From NCBI GenBank assembly GCA_000499405.2, contig HG738139.1:15414858-15478857 (forward strand): a stretch of DNA of 64,000 nucleotides, written 5' to 3'. The position numbers were made by a program, and so were the translations under genes. This stretch comes from Onchocerca volvulus (Eukaryota; Nematoda; Chromadorea; Rhabditida; Onchocercidae). The notes under the pieces are model-generated. The model saw nothing but the letters and a program-made list of their open reading frames with translations, was not told the DNA's origin and did no database searches. Positions 25,600 to 37,388 of the stretch are shown one piece after another; positions within the stretch are counted from its first letter, which is position 1; every line of letters starts with the position of its first letter.

Positions 25600-26105
25600 T
25601 ATTGAAATATGAATGAAAGAATTAAATTAAAATGAATTTTCAAAGAAGACCATATCTAAATGTGAATTTTACTTCAAATGTCAAAACATCGAGCAAGAAT
25701 GTTGTATTTCAAGATAAAATCACTTTAAAATGAATTTTGAAAAACCGAACCAAACCAAATCAGACATGAAATTTTCAGTCATCTCAATTTTGAAAATTGA
25801 TTTCTTGAATAGATAAGTGTCGTGTTTGGAGCATGTGAATTTAACTTCAAATACCAAAACATCATAAGAGAGTGTTTTGCATTTCAAAAAAAAAAATCAA
25901 ATTGAAGTGAATTGTGCAAGAGTGCAAAGAGAACTGGAATGAAATTTTTGAACATTTCAACAAAAAAAACATTTAAAATTTGATTTCCTAAATATTTAAG
26001 TACCAAGTGCCATATTATGTAAATTTCATTTCAAATACTAAAGTTTTTGTTGTATTCCAAAAAACACTATCAAACTGAAATGAATTTTGATGAAGAAAAC
26101 AAAAG
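25600..26105. repeat. Degenerate ~180-bp tandem repeat, about three copies
   Basis: The string TGTGAATTTTACTTCAAATG at 25661 recurs as TGTGAATTTAACTTCAAATA at 25834 and TGTAAATTTCATTTCAAATA at 26019. Flanking motifs keep the same order: AAAACATC, then TGTATTTC or TTGCATTTC, then AAATGAATTTTG, then GATTTCTTGAATA or GATTTCCTAAATA. Spacings of 173 and 185 bases indicate an old tandem array of satellite-like unit size. Confidence 0.7.
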
Positions 26106-26286
26106 GATTAATAAAAATAAACAAATTCATGCGAAAATTTAATCAGAAATTAAAAATTTCCATATTTTCCTATCTAATAATAAAATTTAAAGAATAGAAA
26201 ATGGAGTAATCAACCTATTTAATTTGATGAAATAACAAAAAACGAAAGAATTTTTGTTAAAAATAATTATCATTTTGTGATAATTA

Positions 26287-26326
26287 AAAAATATTCGCAA
26301 AATTTGAAAATTTTGCGAATATTTTT
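26287..26326. repeat. Perfect 19-bp inverted repeat with 2-base loop
   Basis: AAAAATATTCGCAAAATTT is followed by GA and then its exact reverse complement. The stem includes a GCG core, unusual in this A/T-rich setting. It would form a strong hairpin or cruciform. It is too short and too tightly looped for a typical microRNA precursor. Confidence 0.85.
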
Positions 26327-26329
26327 AAA

Positions 26330-28440
26330 TTTTTTTATCTTGAAATAAAATTATAGCGAATTTTGATACATAAATAAAATTTAAACAAAATGCGCACATT
26401 TTTATTAATAATTAATGTAAGCAATTTAAACAAAAAAAAAAAAATTTCGAATTTGAAAATCAAAAATGTTTTTTATCACAAAAATGATTTGATAAGAAAT
26501 AATGATTAGATTCCTATCAGTTGTGAAGTATAAGTTTGGAATGAATTTGCACTATTCCTATGTTTTACGAAACATTTATCAATATCGAGATTAGGGGAAT
26601 AAGAGAGGTGGAAAAGAAAAAAAGAAATGAATGAAATGATAAATGTATTGAAAACAACAACTTTTCGGACTGAATATTTGCAGTGTATTATTGAACATGC
26701 GCAAAGAATAGCAATCTTTGATTTTTAATCTCTGGAGACCAAATTGGCAATAAGCCAAAGTAAAATAAGCACAAACAAAAAAAAAAAATTCGAAGAAATT
26801 TTAGTGATTAATTACATTTACAAGTTACAAATAGCACTACCATTACTAATTTCGTCTTTTCTTTGCAAAATTTTTCTATCATTTCTGAAATTTTCAATAA
26901 TTAATTTCGAATTTTCAGTAATTTTTATCAAATCATACTTTTCCATATTTCAAAAAGAAAAAAAAATTATTGATCAGAAAATCTATAATGAATTGTAATT
27001 AATATATAAGAAATTTTAAAATAACGAAAAAAAACAGAGAAATTATCCAATTTATGTAATATATTTATCATTAAATATATTATTAATTATAGACAAAGAT
27101 ATATTTGTATTAATCAAATAATCTCATCAAAGAATTGTTGCAAAATAGATTTAAGCTTTTTGAAATATTTGATATTTTAGGAAAATATAAATATAAGTTA
27201 TAATTTATTAGAAAATTTACATGAAAAAAAAATTCATAATTTGGAAAAAATTTGAGAAAAATGCTTTCTTTTTAGGCGAAATTTATCATATGTCAGTATT
27301 AGATACATATTATTGGAATTTTTCGTATTAGAAAAGTAATGAAATATTTTTAAAATGAATTCGAATTTTAATCAAATAATAATTAATGAAATACTACTAG
27401 ATTATTTTTATTACTCATGAAAATTCATTCCACTTTTTTGCAAATTTCAATACGGTAAAAAAAAATCCTTTGAAAGTTTTGTTCGTTTTGTTTTGTTTTT
27501 TTTTTTTTTTTGTTTTTGTTTTGTTTGCTTTCATGTTTTGTTGAATATGAAATTTTGAATAACATCCAAATTTTGAAGAAAAAATATTTGACATTTTATT
27601 TTTACTCCACGGCATACTGTATTTTAAGTAACGATATTTACTCAAATTTCATATTGAAAATATTTCATTACAGTATTTCTATTTAATATTATTACATATC
27701 AAATATTTCATTCATTACGAAAATTGTAAGTATTGATTTGAGCAAATATTTGTTATTTTCCGATTTACTAGTTATTTATTAATTATTCATTTAGCCAAGT
27801 TATTTTTTAAGCGTGCTAATTAGCACTCGATAAATTGATTTTATTTGGTTAACTAATTATTCAATTTCGATTTCGAAATTATCATTTTTTTCATTACTTT
27901 TTTTTTTTGAATTCAATTATGCCAATCGAAAAATTACGCTTCAAAAATAAATGTTTTATTAAAAGAAACGAATTTACGGAGTTAATGAAAAAAGTAATGA
28001 GAAAACAAAGTTGATGAAAAATTCGAATTCTTTCTGAAAGGTAAACAACTTTGTTATTTTTGAAATATTTATCACTTGTCATGGTTTGAATTTTTTTTTT
28101 TTTTTTTTACAACACTTGAAATTTTCGAGAAACATTTTCTTTTTTTGGTGAAAATTCCGTCCGATAAATTTGATAAGAAGATTAAGCGAAAAAAAAAAAA
28201 AAGCCATGGATGGAATTGACCAATAATGAGAACGATGTTTTTTTCTTTCCCTTTCTTAGATTTTAATTAAATGATTTTAGAATGCGAATATTCGAAATGT
28301 TTCATATTTAATTTAAAATCGAAAAAGAAATCAAAAACTTGAAAAACTTTAAAAACCTAAGAGAAATGAGAAGAAACATTTGCTTGAGATGTAAACAAAA
28401 AGATTGAAAATGTTAGGATATTTACATAGGCCTGAATATA
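26330..28440. other. AT-rich non-coding stretch
   Basis: I found no exon with believable signals. T and A homopolymers occur near 27495, 28095 and 28190. Confidence 0.5.
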
Positions 28441-28996
28441 TATATGTGTGTCTGTGTATGTCTGCATTTATGTATATAACATGTGTATGTATGTATGTTT
28501 GTATGTATGCATGTCTATATAACAGTGTGCATGTGAGCGTGTGCGTTGCGTACGCATATGCATGTTAATGTGCGATACGTGTGTGTGTGTGTGCGTGTAC
28601 ATACGTGTATTCATGTACGTGTGATACGTGTGCGTGCGTGTGTGTACGTGTACTCAAGCGATGTGTGTACGTGTGCATACATTTGTTCATGTATGTGCGT
28701 GTGTATACGCGCATTCATATGCATGTTTGTGTATACATGTATTCATGTACGTGTGATACGTGTATGTGCATATGTGTACGTGTATTCAAATATGTGGCAT
28801 ACGTGTTTGCATGTGTGTATGCGTGCGTATTCATGTGTGTCCGATATGTGCGTGTGTATATATTTGTTTATATATGAGCGATACGTGTATATGCATGTGC
28901 AGACATATGTTCATAAATGTGAGATGTGCGTTTGCATTACGTGTATGTGTGTATGCATACGTGTGTTCATGTGTGTGCGACGTATGTGATACATGT
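28441..28996. repeat. TG-rich degenerate minisatellite (~550 bp)
   Basis: The plus strand is almost entirely TG, TGTA, CGTG and TACGTG steps with recurring TATTCATGTACGTGTGATAC-like blocks at roughly 30-45 base spacing (for example near 28609, 28740, 28786 and 28829). All three plus frames are open over long distances only because TAA and TAG are rare in such a repeat. The resulting Cys/Val/Tyr/Met proteins are not genes. Alternating purine-pyrimidine tracts of this length can adopt left-handed DNA. Confidence 0.9.
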
Positions 28997-31239
28997 TAAA
29001 AATTGCATCGTTAGTGCCAGGGAATCATTCCCTATTATGGGTCGTAAACTTAGTCGCAAATCAATAAACTGATTAAACTGATCAATAAAGTTTACTTTGA
29101 TCAATAAACTTAATCCATCTAGAAGATGAAAAATTCCTCCAACCGATTTCTCATCCTTCCCACTCCTTTTTCTCTCCCGCGGAATTTGTATGTTTATTAT
29201 TATTATTTTTTTTTAATTTCCATACTAATAGATATAATTATTTTTTATCGAAGAATGAAATTTTAGAAAAAAGTTTGAAAAATCTTCGAGATTTTTATGC
29301 TATATTTATTCATACACTACTAACAATCACAATCAACAATCCTAAATAAAAAATGCATCTAGAAATGCAAAATGAATAGAATAAATGATGTATTAAAAAC
29401 AAAACAATAATAATCAAATTTAATCATAAACTGAACTTAATAATTATAAATAATTCTTTTAAAAAACATTTGATAAAATAATGCAATTTTTGCTATATTA
29501 TCAATATAGTACTAATTTTTTTTCAATTTCATATTTTGATTTAATTAATAAAATTTAAAAAATTAATTCAAAATGATTTTATATTGGTATTAGATCGAAA
29601 TTAATTGAAATTATTATAGCTACCTTGCAAAAAAAACAAAAAGAAAGAAAAAAGAAAGAGAAACCTCAAATGTCATCTTGTCATCAGGTTACATATTTGA
29701 AAAGCTCAACTTTAGCTAGCAAAAATATTATTGATTTTTTATGTGCAATGAAAAGTTGTTTACAACATGTCAAATCCTAGCACAACCTACACAACACTTT
29801 AATTTCAACACAAACGAAAATTGTTTATTTACTGCTACCGTAGCACAACACTATTTATTACAACATGTTAACATAGCACAAAGATCAAAAGTTTTGATTT
29901 TTTTTAATTTTAAAATTTTTCTAAAAGACATTATTTCGTCATATTTTATAATTTTTGTAAAAATATTTCATTTTTACCAACAATTCTCATATATTCATTT
30001 TGACGAAATAAATTTTAGATTTTATATTATAGTATCAGGCTGCATATTTAAATATCGAATTTAATCGGAAGTATTATACTTTTTTTTGATCATTTGATTA
30101 TTATTTTTTGATGAATGTCTCAGAATATGCTTCATTTTGTTTAATTTTTTGCCCTATAACCTTTTCTAGCTTGTGGCTATGTTTTATTTCATTTGAATCT
30201 GATAAATTTATAATATTCAAGTTGAAATTTCAACATTTACAACAGCATTTCAATAGATCGACCCAAGAAAAAAAAACAAAAATGATTCATAAAAATGAAA
30301 ACGAAAAAAAAAAACATAGAATGCTGGATGAATATTGAAGAAATTATATTTATAAAATTATTACTAATATATTTACCTTTCTTTCTTAAGTATAATCCAA
30401 AATATTCTTTTTTTTTTTGAAATTTTCGAGAATATCAAAGGAAATTTGAAATTATTATGTGCAGAAAATTTTTCGTCAGAAAAATTTAGAATCAAAGATT
30501 TCCCTTTATTTTATTTTACTTGATCAAGTATGATTTTATATTTAGTAATTTTATAATTTATTCAAATTTATTTATCTCAAATATTTTTGTTTCATTACAT
30601 TAATGTGGTTTAATCTTTTTTTTATTCATTAATTTTTTTTAATCTTTTTATTTTTTTTTATTTGACTTCGATATTTTTTTTTTTTTTTGGCTATATTTTC
30701 ATAAAAAATTGTTAACTTCAATTTGTATTATTTTAAAAGAAAAAAAAAACAACAAATTTTTAGGTTAATATTATCATAATTCGAATCGAGAGGATCGTAA
30801 CGTTGAAATATTCTGAATTAAATTTAATATTTTAAATCATGAAATCAAAAATTGGTAAAATTGGAATAAATAGATGTTATGATTCAACTTCTTAAAAATA
30901 TCTAACTTAATTTGCATTGAAATTACATAATTTTATTTTTCATCTTCTTTTGGCTGAATTATCCGTTCATCAATTAAGAAATTATTGGAAATATTTTACA
31001 AATTTTAATTTCTAATTTTGTTTTCTTTTGATTGCTGGAATTCTAAAATTAATTACTTAATAATAATAATATGCTAATTATGATTGAAATGATACGAATA
31101 TTTTTATTTTTCCCATTTCATTAACATTATGATGAACATGACCTACACATTTACGATAAATATAACCTATGCAATTAATTATCCACAAAATTAATTAATA
31201 ATTAAAATTAGCAAAAAAAAAAAGATTGAAAAGATTGCT
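28997..31239. other. Intergenic AT-rich stretch
   Basis: No exon is supportable. A block near 29755-29890 repeats TTACAACATGT and TAGCACAAC twice each, perhaps a worn repeat. The last 1 kb lies downstream of the minus-strand gene that ends at 31240. Confidence 0.5.
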
Positions 31240-32923
31240 TCATTTTTTCTTAGTAGCTTCGCGCATTTGCTTATCTACGAAATTGGCACCATCACATTTT
31301 ATTTCAGCATCCAAATGCTTCATCGCATCTCGTATCAAATTTACCGCTGTCTAAAAATTAAAATTTTAAATGAAATTGTGAAAAATTCAAATTAATCGAT
31401 ATATCTGCAATTGAATAAAATTTCAAACCTACCTAATTCACAGAAAAATAAGTAAAAATTCAATAGGATCTCAAATTTAATGCATTTTCATATTTAGTAA
31501 TTAACTAAAATTTGAAGTAATGAATTGAAATTATGAATATTTTAATCTTTAAATAAAACAGAAAAAATAATATTATTGCTCATAAAATGAATAAGTAATA
31601 ATAATTGATAATAACAACAATGATAATAAACAATAGTAAATGATAATGATAATAATAATCTATATAAATATTAATGATAAAAATAATTAATGATAATAGC
31701 AAATAATTAATAATAACGATAATAATAATAATAAATACTTAAGCTATCAGTTTTTCATATTTTTCAATTTTATTAAAAAATATATTTGACAGAATTTTAT
31801 TGAATTAAGCAGAACAATCAAAAAAAAAAAAACAAACAAACAAACAAACCTGAAATTTATGAGGCCACAATGATGGAGTACAATAGTCGAAAAACATTTG
31901 AGTGAAAAGTCCAGATTTCAAACTTGGATCATAAATCAAACTTCGCGGTGTTCGATAAAATGTTTCACCAGTTCCAGATGCGCTTTTTCGGCCAAACAAA
32001 TGTAAATTTCGTTTCGTATGCATTGGCATATTAACTGAAATATTCTGCTTTTTTTTTTCAATTTTTTTTTTTGAAAATTTTAATTTCCCACAATCATTAC
32101 AGGGATATGTTTTGGTATATTGCACAATTGATAATTAGATTAATGAGTTAATAATATACAAGGAATCTTTCTAATGCCATTTGGAACATAAATGCATAAA
32201 TTACAAAATAATTCAAATATTTACATTTATTCATATATTTGAATTAAAAAATTTAGATAATTTTTTAAAATATTTTAATATTAATTTGTGCAAATTGAAA
32301 GATAATATCTGCTATTCCTATTTTTTTTTTTCTTTTAAGTACTACTTTTTAAAGCTTTATTTTTAAATTTTTAAATTAATTTTTTTTCTACAGTGACTTA
32401 AAATAATTACACAATGAAATTTATTAATTATTCAGATTATTATCTTGCAATAACTATGATTTTAAAATATATCAAAAAATATGGAAATAAAAATGGAAGA
32501 AATTTTAAAACCTTCATCATTTCCTTTTATAGGTTGTTGTCTATTCTGATCTTCTACCTGAAAATTTAAATTAATAAAATTGTGTAATATTTTTAAAATG
32601 AAAAAATTAAAATCTCATTGAATAAAAAGAAAAAAAGCACAAAACTCGAAAATTAATATAAAAACCTAGTTATATTTCTATTTAAAGTTATTCCAAAATT
32701 TAACTCAACAAATAACTATATATATATCACTTCATATGTCCACTACCAAAAAACATTTTTTTTTTTGTTTTTTTATTAACAACAAAAAAAAAAGAAAATA
32801 ATTTACCTGAGGTTGTAATGGTTGTCGTTGCGTATGAATTTTTTTGAAATATAAACGATTATTGAGCAAATAATCTATAGGCAAATTAGGATTTTTTATA
32901 ACTGGTACCTTTGATAGAATCAT
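31240..32923 (-). CDS. Conserved-looking protein of unknown function (minus strand, four exons)
   Basis: Minus-strand exons: 32923-32807, 32557-32512, 32034-31850, 31350-31240. All acceptors are good (TTTCAG, TTTTCAG, ATTTCAG, TTTTTAG) and donors are GTAAAT, GTTTTA, GTTTGT. Phases fit throughout (0, 1, 0), giving about 152 residues from MILSKVPVIK to MREATKKK. The ATG lies one base after TTTCAG with no exon before it, as expected for a spliced-leader trans-splice site. The protein is basic and soluble, with no signal peptide or membrane segment. It has a Gln-rich linker (HTQRQPLQPQVEDQNRQQ), a central Arg/Ser/Tyr-rich stretch (SGTGETFYRTPRSLIYDP) and a helical-looking Lys-rich C terminus. I do not recognise the family. 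The regular splicing makes a real gene very likely. Confidence 0.75.
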
Positions 32924-32926
32924 TCT
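32924..32926 (-). promoter_or_regulatory. Probable trans-splice acceptor
   Basis: On the minus strand TTTCAG is followed by a single A and then the ATG of the 31.2-32.9 kb gene. An acceptor this close to the start with no upstream exon is the usual sign of spliced-leader addition in nematodes. Confidence 0.6.
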
Positions 32927-33849
32927 GAAATTTAAATTTTAAAAATTTAAGTTTTGACGGATATATTACGAAAAAACATGAACTATGAGGTCGAAAATTA
33001 ATATAAAAACCTAGTTATATTTCTATTTAAAGAGAAAAAAAAAGGGAAAAAAAAAACAGATGAAATGGCTTGAAAGATCAAGGATCAATCTGAAGTTGGT
33101 AGTGAAAATCGCACACTCTGTCGTATCGATTATTTCCAACATTTCAAAATTTGCGTACAAATTGCTCTGAAATATATCAAACGATCGGTATCATTCATAT
33201 CATTAGAAAATATCAGTTGATTGCATTACTTAATTACAGCTTAATCTTCATTGATTTGCATCAGTTATAATTACTTTCAAACATGATTTGAATAACTTTT
33301 ATCAACTTTTCCTATTATCAATTTTTTCATATATGAGATTTTAATTTTTTTTTTTTTTTTTTTGATCTAATTTGTCGCAAAACATGTTCGTAAATTCTAA
33401 TTCAGCCCAAGACATCAGTATAGATCATATTTTATCGTTGTACCAAAATAAGATGCAAACAAATTGGAAGGCTAATTATCATAACAAACAAAGGTGTCGC
33501 TAATTTGGTTAAATTAGACATTCACAATTACAACAAAGACAATTCGATAAATAATCAAATATTTCAAGATAAAAAATTTTTTTTTCAAAATTTCATCATT
33601 AAATTTTCAAAAAAATAAAAAAATTTCCATAAATCTCGAATATTTTTGCTTTTATTAAACGAATAATACTAAAACGATAATGTCTTATATGATAAGATGA
33701 TATGATATTTACTCATATTTTGACGGATTCCATAAATTTCAAATCTCTGTAACGATCTGATCTCCTTTTTTATCAGAATTTAACACCTTCCATCTCTCAT
33801 TTTCTCGAGAATCACTACTGATTAAACACAGTTTGTAAGCAAATGAATT
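32927..33849. other. Probable 5' flank of the minus-strand gene
   Basis: About 900 bases upstream of the 31.2-32.9 kb gene. A slightly GC-richer block lies at 33060-33200. No TATA box or other core-promoter element can be assigned with confidence. Confidence 0.4.
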
Positions 33850-34240
33850 GGTACCATTTATTTCACTGGACGAATCATTAAATATGGTACCATTGGTATA
33901 ATTTTCTGTACCTTATCATCAAATATGATACCAATTGGTATTATTGAATGTACCATTATCATTAAATATGATATCATTGATTTACTGAATGTATCATTAT
34001 GTGAAATATGGTGCCTTCCTTTTATTATAGGTATCTTATCATCGAAGATGGTATCACTGATTGATGTTATTGAATTATCTTATCATCAATTTGCCTTATC
34101 ATCAATTATATAATATCACTGATATTATTAAATGTATCATTATCACCAAATTATTATTGATGGTATTATAAATACCACTGATGTTATTGAATATGCTGTT
34201 ATCATTAAATATGATATCACTGATATTACTGAACGTACTG
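33850..34240. repeat. Degenerate ~42-45 bp tandem array
   Basis: Variants of TACCATTATCATTAAATATG followed by ATACCA(C/T)TGGTATTATTGAATG recur about nine times in 390 bases (for example from 33865, 33905, 33949, 34120, 34196). Spacing is irregular and several units are truncated. GGTACC and GATATC sites recur within it. Confidence 0.75.
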
Positions 34241-37200
34241 CGCAATAAATGAAATATGTGTTGTTTGATAAATCTTTAAATTATCAATCTCTTCAAAATA
34301 ATTATTAATTTTGAATTCATTTCAATAAATTACATTAGGACTAAATAATAATTCAAAATTTAGCTGAAAATTTTCCAAAATATTATTTCATACATAAAAT
34401 CATTGCATATTTTTCTTTGAATTTATTTAGCAAAATAATTAAATAATCATTTTCAAAGAGACAAATAAACTAATTGGGAAAATTATTTAGAAAAACGGTT
34501 TAATTTAAATTATTATTCCAGAGTTTGATATAATAGAAACAAAAAGAGAAACGACTATAATTTTCCACCAAGTTTTTTAATTACAAATTTATCATAAATT
34601 AATAAATATTACTTTGCAATTTTTCCGCAACGAAATTTATAATAAATGAATTTTCAATAAAAATTTCCAAAACTTAAAATAAATTATTAATCAAACATTT
34701 GAATGTTTTAAATTTCATTGCACAAATATACATCTATGTATTAATGGATATATGCATGATGAGATAAAATTGAATATATTTAAACATTTTTAAAGCGAAG
34801 CAAATTTTTTTAATTTTTAAAATGAAAAATGAATATTTATATGTAAAGTTAATAAGTATTTCATTTACAAATAAATGTTATTATTGAGTAAATCATTATT
34901 TTTTTTTTTTCAATAATACTAATTTTCTTTGTTATTGACGAAGGTCAGACAACAATTAATTGAAATTGTGAGTATTTTTAACTTCTGAAAATTTTGCTAA
35001 AAAAGAAAAACGAAAGCAACAATAAATTTTTCAACAATTATTATTAGTAATTTAATATTATCAAAATATCTGTTGAAAAATGGTATGGTAACTAACGATG
35101 ATGAAATTAATTTCAAATTTTTAAATCTATATTTTATTGAAACAAATTTTAAATTTTTAAATTTGTTTTAAATTTGCTTTAATGAGATATAAATTGATTA
35201 TGTTGATTTCATTGGTCAGTATTTTTGTTTTAAATTTGAAAAGGATTATGATTTCCAAAAAAGGATTGTAGTATTTCAATTTCGAATTTTCATGCACATA
35301 ATTGGTTTTGATTACAAAAATATACTAATGAAACAAAAGTTATCGAAACATTTCAATTTAAATTTAAATTTAACATGAAAAATTCAAGTTTTAAAAAATG
35401 AAGCAATCACTGGTATAGCAATAATTTTACACATTGTTCATATAATTTTATTTGCTTGATTTCAAAATTTGCACCATTTTTCTTTTTTTTGCTGCAGTAA
35501 TTGAAAAAGTAACAATATAGTAAGGACAGAGTTTTGAATAAATTCAGATGAGTCGAAATGTTTGCTTTTCATTTTTGTTTAAAATTAATTTTCAAAAAAC
35601 TTTGCTGATCGGAAACTTGATTTAAAGTGTAAAATTTGATTTAAAGCTTGATTTAAAATTCAAAATTTGTTTTAATAGAATAAGTTAACATTGTTTTGAA
35701 ATTTTAAAAAAAAAAGCAAAACAAATTTTATCCAATACTTTGCTTATAAAAAAGCGTAATTTTAAAATTTAGAGTTTGCATTGATGAAATGAAACTGACA
35801 TTGCCGACATTCACACAATGATTAGAATTCTCTAAAAGTTTTACAAATGTAAAAAGTTCATCTGTATTTTCAATTTTTGCAATTTCTACGGAAACAATTC
35901 TTCAAATTTACGAAAATTTTTTCATTTTATTTAGACCGAAAAAAGTCATCTATTCGAATAGACAAATAATAGTCTCGAAGTAACAAAGCAAATCTAATTT
36001 TTTCGAATTTTGAAAAACTAGAAAAATCGAAAATCCATCATATTAATAGCATTTTGCAAATGTATTGTAAGTTTTCAACTTTTTTAAAGATATTGAAATA
36101 TTAAAGATTTAGCTTTTTCTGGGAATTTTTGAAATTAGATAAATTGTAATAAATTTAAAGGCTTCGAAAAAATGCAAATAAGATTTTGAAACAATGACAT
36201 GCTGAATTATCTTCTACTAATTATTCCAAAGATTTGATTTCGTCACTTGAATTGCAGGAATTTTGCAGAAAAAAAGAACTCATTGGCGCTTATTAATTAA
36301 GAAATTCCATTATTTGATTTCTTTTATATTCCAATATAAAGTGTATTATATTTTCTTTTATTTTTCCTAGCATGTTTAGAAAATTTCAGATAAACAAAAA
36401 TTTAAAATCACTGTAATCTTTTTTTCGAATCTTATTTGCATACATTAAGAAATAATTTAACTTAATTAAAAAGCTAATTAAATTAACCTAGCTAGTTTAT
36501 TTGCAATATTAATTAATTTCAATTTACAATTCGGGCATTTGTTGGTCAAAATTGGAAATTTTTATGACATCTGCTTATCGCTTGCTTTAAATTCCAGGTG
36601 CTTCATGCTTTTTTTTTTTTTTCTTTTGGCTTTTTATCTTATCATCATCTTAATTAAAATGAACATCGGATATAAAAACCAAGAAAATTCAATTCCTAAT
36701 TAATAAATGATTTCGGATACCGTAAAATTTGCTTTGGCAACAAATGTGTAATGGAGAAACTGAAAAAAATACGATTAAAATTCAAAATGAATCATTTTGT
36801 TCGTTCATTGTTATCATTTTTTGTGTTAAGCGATGGATATAAATGATAAACAGTATGAATGAAATAATTAGTAATTTATGAATAAATTTATCGAGTTTTG
36901 AAATAAATCACAGATTACGCATGGATAAAAAAAAATATGAACTGCTGAAAATTTCATAATCTGAAAAAAACGGAAGTTAAAAAAAAATCCATTTCAAGCT
37001 TATTGGATTTAATTAGTCCACTTAAACAAATTTAATTTGAAATTTCCATAATTAAATCCAATTTCACCATAAACTACTAAAATAAAAAAAATAATTTGAA
37101 AAATGTGACTAACAATTCTATGAATCATTTTTGACGCAGAAATAATGGAATATGTGCGAAAAAGAAAGGAAAATAGTAAATTAAAATAAAAACAAATAAA

Positions 37201-37312
37201 CACTTAAATTACTAATTTAAAAGTTCATTAATTTAATAGCATCAAAAATATGTAATAAATATTACTACTTTACTAAACTACTTCATTTTAAATGCATTGT
37301 TGGTTGTGGGTG

Positions 37313-37315
<3 letters not shown>
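34241..37315. other. AT-rich non-coding stretch
   Basis: No exon, RNA gene or mobile element recognised. The open frame at about 37009-37203 on the minus strand is Phe/Ile-rich and lacks signals. Confidence 0.5.

Positions 37316-37386
<71 letters not shown>
37316..37386. repeat. Poly-A homopolymer, 71 bases
   Basis: An unbroken run of 71 A following GGTTGTGGGTGAGC. It matches the 74-T run near 1.1 kb in length. No retroposed body is recognisable to its left, so the origin is open. Confidence 0.9.

Positions 37387-37388
<2 letters not shown>

Noticed and set aside
28546..28999. Three overlapping Cys/Val/Tyr-rich open frames
   Set aside because: All arise from the TG/TACGTG minisatellite, which lacks stop codons for compositional reasons.
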